In this document: one piece after another, positions 26,157 to 36,730 of the stretch
Layout: each line of letters starts with the position of its first letter
Position numbering within the stretch: position 1 is the first letter of the stretch
Assembly: GCF_034928825.1 (NCBI RefSeq)
Contig: NZ_JAYFUL010000001.1
Coordinates: 124,001-188,000, forward strand
Source of the DNA: Arcicella aquatica
Lineage (GTDB): Bacteria > Bacteroidota > Bacteroidia > Cytophagales > Spirosomataceae
DNA: 64,000 nt
Direction: 5' to 3'
The notes under the pieces: model-generated
What the model was told of the DNA's origin: nothing
The model's database searches: none
What the model saw: the letters and a program-made list of their open reading frames with translations, nothing else
Translations under genes and position numbers: made by a program

Positions 26157-26642
26157 CTACTGCAATTTAAAATACTTCATCGTCAGATTACATGAAAACA
26201 TACTCTCCATATTAAAGTCTGTACGTCCAATACTTTTCAAATGACCAGACAACATGTCATTTAATGCTGATATGTGATTTACTTCCAAAAAGCCTAAAAC
26301 TCTTTGATAAGTTTTAATCAAAAACTCGTCTCCGAACTGGCAAGAAATCATTACCGTTCTTATATTATTTGAAGCACGTGCCATCCCAAAATAGAATACA
26401 GATTGGTCTATTTCCGAATCTTCATAAAGCACAGGATTTTCTGGATTTTCAAGCGATTGGTATAAGATTGGATTCAACTCATTGAGTAAAGAGGTAGATT
26501 CATCCACTTGAGTTTTAAAATGTTGTTGCAACGCTGGCGTATAGACTGTCTCAGACAGCTTACAGTATACCTCTATACGTTGACGATTAATTTTAAAGAT
26601 ATTAATCAAGCCTTTCAGTATTTCTTCATTAGTAATTTTCAT
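26157..26642 (-). CDS. helical protein, DUF2383-like (tentative)
   Basis: This 161-residue protein is without signal peptide and predicted to be mostly helical. Evenly spaced acidic and basic residues suggest a four-helix bundle (NEEILKGLINIFKINRQRIEVY, then ALQQHFKTQVDESTSLLNEL, and so on). It resembles the ferritin-like PA2169/DUF2383 stress proteins in size and opening helix, but I cannot confirm the metal ligands. It is a single gene, convergent with the amidohydrolase. Function unknown. Confidence 0.65.
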   Translation of the reverse strand: MKITNEEILKGLINIFKINRQRIEVYCKLSETVYTPALQQHFKTQVDESTSLLNELNPILYQSLENPENPVLYEDSEIDQSVFYFGMARASNNIRTVMISCQFGDEFLIKTYQRVLGFLEVNHISALNDMLSGHLKSIGRTDFNMESMFSCNLTMKYFKLQ

Positions 26643-27065
26643 GGTATGCTATTGGTGTTATAAAATGGATGACGATTCTATCTTTATTATTTTTTTGCAA
26701 AAAATGCTATAATTTTTGCAGTGAATATTACCATATTTAGGCAGATAAGCTGGTAAGCGTAGCTAGCATATTTATTAAAAAAATATACCAGTTGCTATTG
26801 AATAGGCAATCATCTCATTTTATGAGTAAATAGCTCTACGAGATAGGTCTATAAGGGGAAAAAAATCATTATTATTTATTGAGTGCTTCAAATTCGCTAC
26901 ATCATGTATAGCAAATCTAAACAACGAATAAATGAAATATACCACTAACCGATGAGGTTAAACGGTGCAAAAAAAGGGATGATTGTAAAGATGAAGCTGG
27001 TAAAAGATTATCTTTTTAATTGAAGGTGATTGAAAAAATTTAATAACTTACTTTGTTAGGTAAGC
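26643..27065. other. gene-free intergenic stretch
   Basis: This is AT-rich DNA upstream of the helical protein gene. No open frame, RNA gene or repeat could be supported. Confidence 0.45.
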
Positions 27066-27112
27066 TTGCAGAAGCATTGTCAACTTTTTGAAAGTTGACA
27101 ATGCTTCTGCAA
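27066..27112 (-). terminator. 22-bp perfect hairpin after the haloperoxidase-like gene
   Basis: Positions 27066-27087 and 27091-27112 are exact reverse complements around a three-base loop (TTG). It lies 44 bp beyond the stop of the minus-strand operon and probably marks its 3' end. Confidence 0.65.
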
Positions 27113-27155
27113 ATGCAAATATTATTACCTGCTTTGATATACGTTTAAGCCGGTT

Positions 27156-28487
27156 TTATTGAGCAAGCACTTTTTTAATAACAAAGTCACCAATATTGGC
27201 TCCTTGTTTTGCACCATACTCTATAGAATCTTTGAAGTGAATCCCTCCATAGAATCGAGAAATAGCCGCTTCAGACGCCGCCTGTTTGAAGGATTTAAAC
27301 GAACGTTTCGGAATACCAAACTCCACTTCTACCACATCAGTATAGGCAAAATTATCCCCTACTAAATGCGTCAGAAGCGTTGCCACTGCCGAAGAGATTA
27401 CGCTATGCCCACTGGTGTACTCAGGGAAAGGCGGCGTTTGTAGTAATCCTCGCCAATTAGGATCTATTTGTTGATTGATAGCGGTTTCTGGTCTAATTCT
27501 ATTACTTCTGTATTTTTCATCCCAACAAGAAATAAAAGCATCAGCCATCGTGATGCCCACCATCGCATGCCAACGTACTGCTTCTGATAGATTGACTTTT
27601 TTCTGTAAACAAGCTATTCCTGTAATACCCATCCAGTGTCCGCCCGGAGATATTTTTTTGGTGCCAAAACTAACATGCCCTTTTTGATTCAAGAAAAAAG
27701 GATTACAATCCCAAAAGTTAGCAATATGAATTTGTTCTTTGGTGAGATGTTGTGTAGCATCGTACACTTCTTTTACGAGTCCAAAAAAGGCACTATTTTT
27801 ATCTTTACTATATGGAATAGCGGGTGTTGGCTTGAATTGAGCGGCACTATCTAACACAAAAGGACGGAGCGTACGCCAATGTGGCTCGTAGGCTTCTGTA
27901 TATGCTGGGGGTGTTGGTTGCCAATAGCCTTCTTTATTGATAGGAGTATATCGTAAATAACCACTCGTTTTTACATAGCCGTCTTTAGCGGCATATTTCA
28001 CTAAGCGTTTTACAACAGAATCGGCATAAGCTATAGATGCTTGCAAAGTTTGCGGCGTAATTTTTCGAGACTGTTCAACATTTTTTACCAATTCTTTACG
28101 AGCACTTTCTAAGGTATATCCCGAGGGCAACAAATCTTCGCCCATTCTTAATAACGAATAAATAGCCGCAAAGTCTTCTGCAATGGGTGAAGTAGATTTT
28201 AAATCATCAAAATTAGGATAGGCATTTAACTTCCCTTTCAGCTTTACTAATTTGGCATTGGCAACGTTACGCGACAAAATTTCATAAGGGGCTAAGTTGG
28301 CATAAGCATAATAACGTGCAGCTGCGCAGGGGCCTGTAACATCGCTCACCATGACATCGGTAAGTTGCTTTAAAGCTTTTACATAAGCTTTTGTATCCGT
28401 CAAAGAAGGCGTTTCTTTAGCATATAAGCTAGTTTGTAATAACATTCCCAAACATATTATCACATGGATAAAACCTTGTTTTTTCAT
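27156..28487 (-). CDS. exported vanadium-dependent haloperoxidase/PAP2-like enzyme
   Basis: This 443-residue protein has a signal peptide ending near LYAKE. It carries all three signature motifs of the vanadium haloperoxidase/acid-phosphatase superfamily: K325-x6-R332-P333, T358-S-G-H361 (usually PSGH) and S410-R411-x5-H417. These bind vanadate or phosphate. Members either oxidise halides with peroxide or hydrolyse phosphate esters; motifs alone do not decide. It is the last gene of the susC-susD-FG-GAP operon, 40 bp behind the FG-GAP gene, so its substrate may be what the SusCD pair imports. Confidence 0.88.
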   Translation of the reverse strand: MKKQGFIHVIICLGMLLQTSLYAKETPSLTDTKAYVKALKQLTDVMVSDVTGPCAAARYYAYANLAPYEILSRNVANAKLVKLKGKLNAYPNFDDLKSTSPIAEDFAAIYSLLRMGEDLLPSGYTLESARKELVKNVEQSRKITPQTLQASIAYADSVVKRLVKYAAKDGYVKTSGYLRYTPINKEGYWQPTPPAYTEAYEPHWRTLRPFVLDSAAQFKPTPAIPYSKDKNSAFFGLVKEVYDATQHLTKEQIHIANFWDCNPFFLNQKGHVSFGTKKISPGGHWMGITGIACLQKKVNLSEAVRWHAMVGITMADAFISCWDEKYRSNRIRPETAINQQIDPNWRGLLQTPPFPEYTSGHSVISSAVATLLTHLVGDNFAYTDVVEVEFGIPKRSFKSFKQAASEAAISRFYGGIHFKDSIEYGAKQGANIGDFVIKKVLAQ

Positions 28488-28527
28488 TTTTATTATTATT
28501 TTATTCGTGGTTAGGTTATCAGCTATC

Positions 28528-31500
28528 CTAATTATTATTCCTTAATTGATAAGTTGAAATGGTATCGTTATTTCTAAAAAAATGTAACTGTTGTCCTTTT
28601 TTATTTTTCGTAATTACAATATCTCTGACTTCCCCTTTCACTTGCAAACCTGTTTGAGATTGTGATAAATATTCAAATTGACAATTACCTTTATTTACAA
28701 AAAGCATTCCATAATTGGCGTCCATTTTCCCTATTTTGATACGACTATGAAACTGATTCCCTGCTAGTATCAAATCCTTCAAGCCATCGTTGTTTACATC
28801 TATCAAACTAATGGCATAGACGGGGGCAAATTGTGCCTCAATAGGCAAAGCTATGGGCTGAAATGTGCCATTTCCCTTGTTTTCTAGCACAATCGATTGA
28901 AAGGAATTCGCTGTGAGCGTATCTGCTAATTTGAGTTGCTCGACATTTAGCATATCTTTTAGCTCGGCATTGGCATAAGCGGCATAGGTTGTAAATTTTT
29001 TACGCAGGGCAAATACTTGATTCAAGGCTTCGTCACGACTGACTAAAGGATAGGCTTTTCCTTGAACATAATAACAAAGAAATGGGTCAATGGCTTCATT
29101 CTGGTCAAAATCCCCATAGACTAACGACACAGGCTCTTTATCTGAAGGTTTTAGCTGATTATTTAAGCCGTAATTGCCCACAATCACATCCAAATCTCCA
29201 TCATTATCTAAATCGGCTAATTCCATTGTATTCCACCAACCTTTCTGTTCGTCACCTACAATAGCATTAGCATTTTGAACAAATGTACCTTTATTGTTTA
29301 TCCAGACGGTTATGGGTTGCCAATCGCCAGCAATAATAAGGTCATCCCATCCATCTTTATTAACATCTAAGCTTTGTGCAGTCGTAACCATTCCCAGCTT
29401 TTCAAAAGCTGGTGCCAGTGTTTTGGTGACATCTGTAAAAAAGCCCTTTCCATCATTTTGGAGCAGTCTGCTCGTTATTGCAAGTGGATATGAACCAGGT
29501 ACTCCCCTCCCTCCAATAAATAAATCAATGTCTCCATCATGGTCAAAATCTATGGCAGTTACACAGGCATCACTATTTATATCACCCGCAATTAGATTAT
29601 CCTCTGCCTTTTTAAAATGACCTTTTCCATCGTTGATATATAACCTATCTTGAAGCAATAAATCATCTGGTAAATAAGCATAACCTCCACTTACTACGTA
29701 TAAATCAAGGTCGCCGTCTTTATCTGCATCAAAAAATAAAGCATCCGTATCCGTACACATGATGTCTGCTTCTATACTTGCTTGCTCAGTTCCTAACCAT
29801 GAACCATCGGCTTGTTGAATCACAATAGCGCCCGACTGTCCTTTTGAGCCTCCAATATAAATATCTTCTAATCCATCACCATCGACATCCCCTTTTGCTA
29901 CTTTAGGTCCAACATACGAAAGCATATTGGGCAATAGTAACTGACGTTTGAAGTCATTATAATCATCCTCAACATTTCCGTAAGGAATTGTATCTTTTTT
30001 GACGGCAACAAATAAGCTGGGTGTAGCTTTTGGAAGAATATCTTTAATGTTTTTCACTGGACTTACAGTTAAAACTTGATTTGCCTTTACTGATTTAAAT
30101 ACTTGAGAAGTCTGATTAGCAAAAACTACCTTGACACTATCTATCAAAGTATGTTCACCTACACCAAAATGTAAGGGCATCAGCATACATGATTGAAATC
30201 CACGTGTTGGATAATGCTCTCGATATTGCATTTTTCCTTGATTGTATACCCAAACTTTAGCACCATACGTACTGCTTTTAGCCATATCGCTAAGTTGTAC
30301 CTTTAAATAGTGCTGTGTAGTATGCTCATTTTGATAAATAGCGGCCTCGTTATTGACGTTATTGGTAATAATTTCTAGATCTCCGTCATTATCCAAATCT
30401 GCATACACTGCTCCGTTCGACAATAAAAGCTGATCACAATGCCAATCTTTCGTTTTATTTTCAAACTGCAATCTTCCGTTATTTCTAAAAATATAGTTTT
30501 GAGTAGCTGTAGAAGGCATTTCTTTTAAAATATCCATCATGGCAGTAGGACTTCCCTGAGCGGCTTTAAGTTCTTTGTCTGCATAAAACTTCATAAAATC
30601 CATGTTGGTATAATCACGGAGGTATCCATTGGTAACAAACAAATCTTTAAACCCATCATTATCAAAATCAGCTACTAATGGCGACCAACTCCAGTCTGTA
30701 TTAGAGATACCACTTAGCTGGCCGATTTCGCTAAACGTACCATCACCATTATTCAGTTGGAGCATATTCCGCATAATCTGGTGATAAAAACCATTACGAA
30801 TCATGCTTTTATAATTTTCATAATTCTCTGGGCCATACAACAGTTTTTGTCGGCGGTTGTCCTCAGGAAGCATATCAAGGGTGAAAATATCTGGTAAACC
30901 ATCATTGTTCATGTCTACTACTTCATTGCCCATTGAAAACTGGCTCAAGTGACCAACTGACTCTTCTAATTTATCTGTAAAAGTACCATCCCCATTATTG
31001 ATATACAGATAATCTTGTTCGATATAATCGTTTGAAACATAAATATCAGGCCACCCATCAAGGTTAATATCAGCAATAGCAATGCCTAATCCAAAACCTA
31101 AAGGATTGCCTTTGATATTAGCCTGTATACTGACATCTACAAACTTTCCCTTTTCATTCTTAAGCAAACGGTCGCCAGCGGTTTCATCACGCTGAGATTT
31201 TAGCACCGAGGCATCAAAGCGTTTATAATCTTTGATGCTATGGTTGAGTAAAAAACAATCTAAATCACCGTCTTTGTCATAATCAAAAAATGCAGCTTGC
31301 GTAGAATTAGTAGGTAAATCAAGACCGTATTCTGAGGCCTTTTCTTGAAAAATGAAGTTTTTTTGATTGATATACAATTTATTGCGGCGGGAATTTGCAT
31401 CACCATCTCCTGAATAACATACATAAATATCTAGCCAACCGTCTTGGTTAATATCTACTAAAGTCACGCCTGTTTTCCAGCCATTCCCTTTACTTATTCC

Positions 31501-31800
31501 TGCTTGTTGCGTAACATTTTTAAACTTTAGATTACCTACATTTTGGTAGATATGGTCTTGCACTATATTACCTGTAAAATACAAATCAAGCAATCCATCG
31601 TTATTCAAGTCACCAACAGCTACACCACCACCATTGTAAAAGTATTCATAAGCTAATACATTCCTTTTTTCAGTTTCTATTAACTGATTCACGAAAGTTA
31701 CACCAGACTCAGTGGAGGGCACAAACCTGAATTGGGCATTTACAGCGCTTGTAATTAACCCAAACAACATTTGTAGGAACAATGCATAAGTCAATTTCAT
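28528..31800 (-). CDS. exported FG-GAP/VCBS and ASPIC/UnbV repeat protein (CRTAC1-like)
   Basis: This is a 1090-residue exported protein. After a signal peptide (to about residue 22) come repeated calcium-binding loops of the DxNxDGxxD type, for example DLNNDGLLDLYF near 64, DINQDGWLDIYV near 116 and DYDKDGDLDCFL near 173. Further copies occur near 244, 297, 379 and 468. An ASPIC/UnbV domain occupies about 510-580 (YGAKVWVYNQGKMQYREHYPTRG). A second set of FG-GAP loops runs from about 635 to the end. The fold is presumably two beta-propellers. It lies between susD and the haloperoxidase gene. Binding or scaffold function is inferred; no catalytic site is evident. Confidence 0.9.
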   Translation of the reverse strand: MKLTYALFLQMLFGLITSAVNAQFRFVPSTESGVTFVNQLIETEKRNVLAYEYFYNGGGVAVGDLNNDGLLDLYFTGNIVQDHIYQNVGNLKFKNVTQQAGISKGNGWKTGVTLVDINQDGWLDIYVCYSGDGDANSRRNKLYINQKNFIFQEKASEYGLDLPTNSTQAAFFDYDKDGDLDCFLLNHSIKDYKRFDASVLKSQRDETAGDRLLKNEKGKFVDVSIQANIKGNPLGFGLGIAIADINLDGWPDIYVSNDYIEQDYLYINNGDGTFTDKLEESVGHLSQFSMGNEVVDMNNDGLPDIFTLDMLPEDNRRQKLLYGPENYENYKSMIRNGFYHQIMRNMLQLNNGDGTFSEIGQLSGISNTDWSWSPLVADFDNDGFKDLFVTNGYLRDYTNMDFMKFYADKELKAAQGSPTAMMDILKEMPSTATQNYIFRNNGRLQFENKTKDWHCDQLLLSNGAVYADLDNDGDLEIITNNVNNEAAIYQNEHTTQHYLKVQLSDMAKSSTYGAKVWVYNQGKMQYREHYPTRGFQSCMLMPLHFGVGEHTLIDSVKVVFANQTSQVFKSVKANQVLTVSPVKNIKDILPKATPSLFVAVKKDTIPYGNVEDDYNDFKRQLLLPNMLSYVGPKVAKGDVDGDGLEDIYIGGSKGQSGAIVIQQADGSWLGTEQASIEADIMCTDTDALFFDADKDGDLDLYVVSGGYAYLPDDLLLQDRLYINDGKGHFKKAEDNLIAGDINSDACVTAIDFDHDGDIDLFIGGRGVPGSYPLAITSRLLQNDGKGFFTDVTKTLAPAFEKLGMVTTAQSLDVNKDGWDDLIIAGDWQPITVWINNKGTFVQNANAIVGDEQKGWWNTMELADLDNDGDLDVIVGNYGLNNQLKPSDKEPVSLVYGDFDQNEAIDPFLCYYVQGKAYPLVSRDEALNQVFALRKKFTTYAAYANAELKDMLNVEQLKLADTLTANSFQSIVLENKGNGTFQPIALPIEAQFAPVYAISLIDVNNDGLKDLILAGNQFHSRIKIGKMDANYGMLFVNKGNCQFEYLSQSQTGLQVKGEVRDIVITKNKKGQQLHFFRNNDTISTYQLRNNN

Positions 31801-31900
31801 AAGATTCTAAATTTGTGATGAATTTTTGGTTAGGGAGTATTACAAATCAAAATATAACTTAATAAAATTAAGATACAAAATTTAGAACTTCTCTATCATT

Positions 31901-31930
31901 CAAAATGCCTCCGTAAACAGAGGCATTTTG
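31901..31930 (-). terminator. hairpin between susD and the FG-GAP gene (distal)
   Basis: CAAAATGCCTC pairs with GAGGCATTTTG around CGTAAACA. With the next hairpin it stands in the 197-bp gap of the operon and may attenuate read-through. Confidence 0.6.
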
Positions 31931-31960
31931 ACATAGCTTTAATATTATAAGTTGTACTAT

Positions 31961-31985
31961 GGGCTTTAGGTTTACCCTAAAGCCC
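31961..31985 (-). terminator. hairpin between susD and the FG-GAP gene (proximal)
   Basis: GGGCTTTAGG pairs with CCTAAAGCCC around TTTAC, 12 bp after the susD stop. It could protect the susCD mRNA 3' end or lower downstream expression. Confidence 0.6.
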
Positions 31986-31997
31986 AAAACATTATTA

Positions 31998-33581
31998 TTA
32001 TTGTTTATCCCACCACATACGAGTAGTAAACAAGTCAGCTCCTTGTTGAGCAATTGCAGCGTTGTACTGAGCAGCATTTTTACTTGATTCGGACTGAGGA
32101 TATTTTAAACGGCGAGGAATAACACCAGCCGTTTCGTTACCTATGTAGTTAGTCGGTGTTAATACTGGGTATCCAGTACGTCTCCAGTTAGCATACGCTT
32201 CATAAGAGTTCAAGAAGTTAACAGCCCAATACTGAGTATGGATTTGTTGCATCTGAGCATCAGTAGTTGTTGCTGTATATGGGTGAGCCACCAAATAAGC
32301 AGTAATATCTGCATCAGAAATAGTTGCACCATATAAACTAAACATTTTCATAGCAGCCGTAACACCTTTGTTGTAGTGAGTAGCCGCTTGGCCATCGCCC
32401 CAACCACGAACTGCAGCTTCAGCTAATAGATACTCAACTTCTGCATACGATTGGAATACTGTTGGAGCTGCTGGACTAGCGATATAGTTTAGGTTTGCTT
32501 CAGAATATTCAGCCAAAGAATTGTCGCCCCAAGTAGGAATCAACGTTTTGATTGTCGTATTGTCATAGCCATTTGGTAAGCCTTTTTGTACAGCAGGAAG
32601 AGAGCTTGTTGGTAACTGTGTTGCGTCAGCATTTCCTTGCCACAAAGTAGCAATGTATGGCAAACGAGGGTCGTTATTGTTTTTCAAGAAAGAAACAAAA
32701 GTATTACTCAATTTGCTATTAGCTTTACCTTTCAAGTTAGCTGCATCATACTCTTGTGTTCTCAAGGTATTACCATCTAAGTTACGGTTGTTATCGTTGG
32801 TATTTTGGTGATTAATCTTAGCAAGATCATCATTGCTTTGCATTACACCAGCAGCGATAGCTTTTTTCACCCAAGCCTGAGCAGAAGCTGCATCAACTTT
32901 AGTTAAACGCATACCTAAACGAAGCATCAATGAGTTAGCAAAACGTTTCCATTTTACAACATCTCCTCCATATACAGGGTCAGCAGTACCATAAGTTGCT
33001 TTTGAAGCATCTAAAGCAGTACCAGCCGCTTCCAATTCTTTCAACAAGTCTGCATAAATATCTGCTTGCTTGTCATATTTTGGAGAATACACGTTATTCA
33101 AATAACCTTTACCAGCTTCAGAGTAAGGAATATCCCCGTAAAGGTCAGTCATACGGCTATAGATATAAGCTCTCCAGATTCTAGCAATGTTGTACTTGTT
33201 GCTTAAAGCTGAGTTATCTTTTGTCAACGATACAATTTGCTCAATTTCTTTTACTTGGTTTTGGTAACCAGTATCGAAATAAGCACTATAGTATTCAACA
33301 TTCGATAAATACTTATCGCCCGACCAATAGGTAGTCAACGAGGCAAAATGTTGAATCATTGCACCACAGTAAATCAAATTGGCACGGTGGTTTTCGTATC
33401 CAGTACCTGCAGTTTTAACAATGTTATAAGTAAACAAGTTTTCTAAAACTGGCTCAGTAAGAGCGTTAGGGTTCTTGTTCATTTCTTCGAAACCACTATC
33501 GCATGATGAGGCTAACAATGAGGCAGCCGTTAGCATACCTGTTAGCATTAATCCTCTTTTTTGTTTTATATATCTAATCAT
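31998..33581 (-). CDS. SusD/RagB-like outer-membrane nutrient-binding lipoprotein
   Basis: This 527-residue surface lipoprotein is the substrate-binding lid of a SusCD transporter. A signal peptide with lipobox LLASSC is followed by the SusD opening (DSGFEEMNKNPNALTEP). The helical TPR-like scaffold includes IARIWRAYIYSRMTDLYGDIPYSEAGKG, and YAEVEYLLAEAAVRGWGDGQA and SYEAYANWRRTGYPVLTP are typical of the SusD-like 2 subgroup. It is 26 bp downstream of susC. The ligand cannot be predicted; this subgroup is not restricted to polysaccharides. Confidence 0.95.
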   Translation of the reverse strand: MIRYIKQKRGLMLTGMLTAASLLASSCDSGFEEMNKNPNALTEPVLENLFTYNIVKTAGTGYENHRANLIYCGAMIQHFASLTTYWSGDKYLSNVEYYSAYFDTGYQNQVKEIEQIVSLTKDNSALSNKYNIARIWRAYIYSRMTDLYGDIPYSEAGKGYLNNVYSPKYDKQADIYADLLKELEAAGTALDASKATYGTADPVYGGDVVKWKRFANSLMLRLGMRLTKVDAASAQAWVKKAIAAGVMQSNDDLAKINHQNTNDNNRNLDGNTLRTQEYDAANLKGKANSKLSNTFVSFLKNNNDPRLPYIATLWQGNADATQLPTSSLPAVQKGLPNGYDNTTIKTLIPTWGDNSLAEYSEANLNYIASPAAPTVFQSYAEVEYLLAEAAVRGWGDGQAATHYNKGVTAAMKMFSLYGATISDADITAYLVAHPYTATTTDAQMQQIHTQYWAVNFLNSYEAYANWRRTGYPVLTPTNYIGNETAGVIPRRLKYPQSESSKNAAQYNAAIAQQGADLFTTRMWWDKQ

Positions 33582-33607
33582 TATTTCAAAAGTTTTGAGT
33601 AAAAAAA

Positions 33608-36600
33608 CTAGAATTTAGCCATTAAGTTCAAGCCAAAACTACGTGTAGTTGGCACACCAAACATTTCTAAACCTTGAGCGTTACCGTTGTTGTAAGTAGA
33701 TTCTGGGTCAACATTTGGCACGTTGTTGAACAACATCAACAAGTTACGAGCTACAAAAGAGATACTCAATGATTGAATTGGTGATTTACCCAATACCGAT
33801 TTAGGGAATGTATAACCAAATGTCAATTGTCTCAACTTTGCGTAATTAGCATTATAAACAAACTCATCAGTGATAGTAGTTGAGATTCCAGTGAAGTAAT
33901 CCTGAGCAGAAATCGTTTTTGTAAACGCCTCACCATTTTCATCAACACCTTTTACTGTTACACCAGTTTCTCTGATACCATTTTCAGCAGTTCTTTGAGC
34001 CAAACCGTATCTAGTTGCAAAAGCATTAGTAGCAGAGTACAACGAAGCACCAAATTTTGCATCAATCAAGAAACTCATGTTGAAGTTTTTATAGCTAAAC
34101 GAGTTAGTTAAACCCATCGTTACTGGAGGTACGCCTCTAGCTATTTGTGTGAATTCTCCTTGTATTGGTAAACCAGTAGCTTTGTTATATACAATATTTC
34201 CAGCAGCGTCTCTCTTAGCTTTGTAACCAGCAATCATACCATATGACTGTCCTTCAAAGTTATATACATAAGCGTTACGAGTTCTAGACTCATCCATTGA
34301 AAGCGTTTTCAAACCAGGAGCAATTGTTACTACCTTATTATTATTATAGGCTAAGTTATAACTAACATCCCATTTAAATGAACTTGTTCTTACTGGATTC
34401 CCAGTTAATAAAATCTCAATACCTTTGTTTTCAACACGACCTACGTTCAACAATACATCTTGATAACCACTTGCTGAAGAAACAGAAGCTTTAACAGCAT
34501 CATCGGTAGTAACACGATTATAAATAGTTAAATCGATTCCTAAACGATTGTTCAATGTTTTCAATTCAATCCCTAATTCAGACGTAGTAGTAGAGTTTGG
34601 TTTCAACGTTGAGTTTGGAATTGTGTTGCTACCAATATTCATCAATGGATTTGAGAAATATGGGTTTGACTGCAAAGTATATGGTAAATTCAATGCGTAT
34701 TCTTCAGGATATCCACCTCCTACAGTAGCCCAAGAAGCACGTACTTTACCATAAGACAACCAGTTTGGACGTTCAGCTATAGCGTCTGAGAAAACAAATC
34801 CTGTACTCACACCTGGATAAAAGATGTTATTGTTTTTAGGATCTAATGTTGAGAACCAGTCATTACGACCTGTCAATGTTAAGAAAAGTATATTCTTATA
34901 CCCAAAATCAGCTGAACCATATATTGAATTTACAGCACGTTTTTTGTATTCATAGTTCCAGTTACTTGAAATCAAGTTACTTGGGAAATAATTAAATGGA
35001 ACGTTAAACTGACCACCACTAATACCTGTAGCTTCGTTAGTTCTTAACATTTTGTTTCCTCCAACAAAAGCGTTAATCGAAAGATTACTTACTTCTTTTT
35101 GGAATCCTACAATCACCTCAGCATTGGTTTCAATAATCTTACGTTCGCTTTGGCTCATGCTACCAAGTGTGCTATATGCAAGACCAGTTGGCTCTATTTG
35201 CCAGAACTTCAATTGGTTATAGTCTGTACCCAAACGACCTTTAGCATAGAAATTATCGTTGAAGTTATAACGCAAATTAAATGAACCCATGAAACGGTTA
35301 CGATCATCAGTATTTTTTACTTTAGTAGTAGCAAAATATGGGTTTTGGGCATACACGTTATCGTTCCAAAGTGATTCGTAACCACGACTATCAACACCTG
35401 GAGCCAAAGTACGAATATCAATACTTGTTGCCAACAATTGTGCTGCTACGTTAGGGTTTTTAGGAGTATCAGACAAGAAAGAACGGTTTTCACCTTTTTC
35501 AACGTTGTACTGCACTACACTTTCAAATACAACTTTATTAGAAAGTCTTCCATTCGTACTCAAGTTAAATGATTTACGACCAAAAGTAGAATTAGGAACA
35601 ACACTTTTTGAGTCTGCATTTGACATCGAGAAACGGAAGTTTAAATCTTTGTTACCTCCGGAAACTGCCAAAGTATTAGAGAACGTACTACCCACATTGT
35701 AGAAGTTCTTGATATTATCTTTCTGAGCTACGTAAGGACGAGCAACACCATCAGACTGGATTACTGGAGAACCATCTAACTTAGCACCCCATGACAATTT
35801 ACCAGCAGCAAGAGCTTCGTCAGCTGTTGTTGGTTTTGCACCACGTGTACCAGCACCGTATTGATATTGATAATCAGATAGCTTCAATGGTACTTCAGCT
35901 GTATAAGTAGAGTTGAAATCTACCCCTAAGCCTTTTTGAGATTTACCACTTTTTGTAGTAATCAAAATTACACCACTACCTGCACGGAAACCATATAAAG
36001 CAGCAGAGGCACCACCTTTCAATACTGTAACAGATTCGATATCGTCTGGGTTGATTGAGTTCAAACCGTCACCTGTATCGAAACCACCCCACATACCAGC
36101 AGAGTTTACGTTAGTATTATCAATAGGTACACCATTGATTACGTATAATGGTTGGTTGTTACCACCCAATGAACCATTACCACGGATAATTACACGGCTA
36201 GAACCACCAGGACCAGTAGCAGTACTCGTAGCATTCACCCCTGCAATTTTACCAGAAAGAGCATTACCAAGGTTTAATTCACGAGCTTGTGTAAATTCGC
36301 TACCTTTTAATTCAGATACAGCATAACCAAGTGCTTTTTTGTCTTTCTGAACACCTAAGGCAGTCACAACTACTTCATCAAGACTTGCAGCAGTAGCCTC
36401 TAATACAACATCAACAACAGTGCGATCTCCAACTTCTACTTCTTTAGTAGCGAATCCTAGCGAGCGAAAAATTAATGTACTTCCTTTTGGTACATTAAGC
36501 GAGTAGTTACCTAAAACGTCGGTAACTGTTCCTTTGGCAGTTCCTTTAATAAGGACGTTAACACCCACCAAGGCAGATTGATTACTGTCAGAAACTTTAC

Positions 36601-36688
36601 CTTTTATAGCCTGAGCAAAAAGCTGCGAGCTTGAAAAGAGTAGTAATGCAGTAATTAACATAGTAAAATTACTTTTGCATGCTTTCAT
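33608..36688 (-). CDS. SusC/RagA-family TonB-linked outer-membrane transporter
   Basis: This 1026-residue TonB-dependent importer starts with a signal peptide (ending LFAQ). Next come a CarboxypepD_reg-like domain (about 27-110, GKVSDSNQSALVGVNVLIKG), the plug with a TonB-box-like region and RVIIRGNGSLGGNNQPLYVI, and a 22-strand barrel ending in aromatic MAKF. The SusC signature NPDDIESVTVLKGGASAALYG is present near residue 215. It is the first gene of a minus-strand operon with susD, the FG-GAP protein and the haloperoxidase-like enzyme. A 14-bp palindrome lies 43 bp upstream. The imported compound is unknown. Confidence 0.96.
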   Translation of the reverse strand: MKACKSNFTMLITALLLFSSSQLFAQAIKGKVSDSNQSALVGVNVLIKGTAKGTVTDVLGNYSLNVPKGSTLIFRSLGFATKEVEVGDRTVVDVVLEATAASLDEVVVTALGVQKDKKALGYAVSELKGSEFTQARELNLGNALSGKIAGVNATSTATGPGGSSRVIIRGNGSLGGNNQPLYVINGVPIDNTNVNSAGMWGGFDTGDGLNSINPDDIESVTVLKGGASAALYGFRAGSGVILITTKSGKSQKGLGVDFNSTYTAEVPLKLSDYQYQYGAGTRGAKPTTADEALAAGKLSWGAKLDGSPVIQSDGVARPYVAQKDNIKNFYNVGSTFSNTLAVSGGNKDLNFRFSMSNADSKSVVPNSTFGRKSFNLSTNGRLSNKVVFESVVQYNVEKGENRSFLSDTPKNPNVAAQLLATSIDIRTLAPGVDSRGYESLWNDNVYAQNPYFATTKVKNTDDRNRFMGSFNLRYNFNDNFYAKGRLGTDYNQLKFWQIEPTGLAYSTLGSMSQSERKIIETNAEVIVGFQKEVSNLSINAFVGGNKMLRTNEATGISGGQFNVPFNYFPSNLISSNWNYEYKKRAVNSIYGSADFGYKNILFLTLTGRNDWFSTLDPKNNNIFYPGVSTGFVFSDAIAERPNWLSYGKVRASWATVGGGYPEEYALNLPYTLQSNPYFSNPLMNIGSNTIPNSTLKPNSTTTSELGIELKTLNNRLGIDLTIYNRVTTDDAVKASVSSASGYQDVLLNVGRVENKGIEILLTGNPVRTSSFKWDVSYNLAYNNNKVVTIAPGLKTLSMDESRTRNAYVYNFEGQSYGMIAGYKAKRDAAGNIVYNKATGLPIQGEFTQIARGVPPVTMGLTNSFSYKNFNMSFLIDAKFGASLYSATNAFATRYGLAQRTAENGIRETGVTVKGVDENGEAFTKTISAQDYFTGISTTITDEFVYNANYAKLRQLTFGYTFPKSVLGKSPIQSLSISFVARNLLMLFNNVPNVDPESTYNNGNAQGLEMFGVPTTRSFGLNLMAKF

Positions 36689-36730
36689 TTTTTTTAAGAT
36701 TACAGTGAAAAATAGACTTCTTTAATAAAC

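Noticed and set aside
27156..28487. Plain PAP2 lipid phosphatase annotation
   Set aside because: No membrane helices are seen apart from the signal peptide, and the domain layout fits soluble haloperoxidase-like proteins, although phosphatase activity remains possible.
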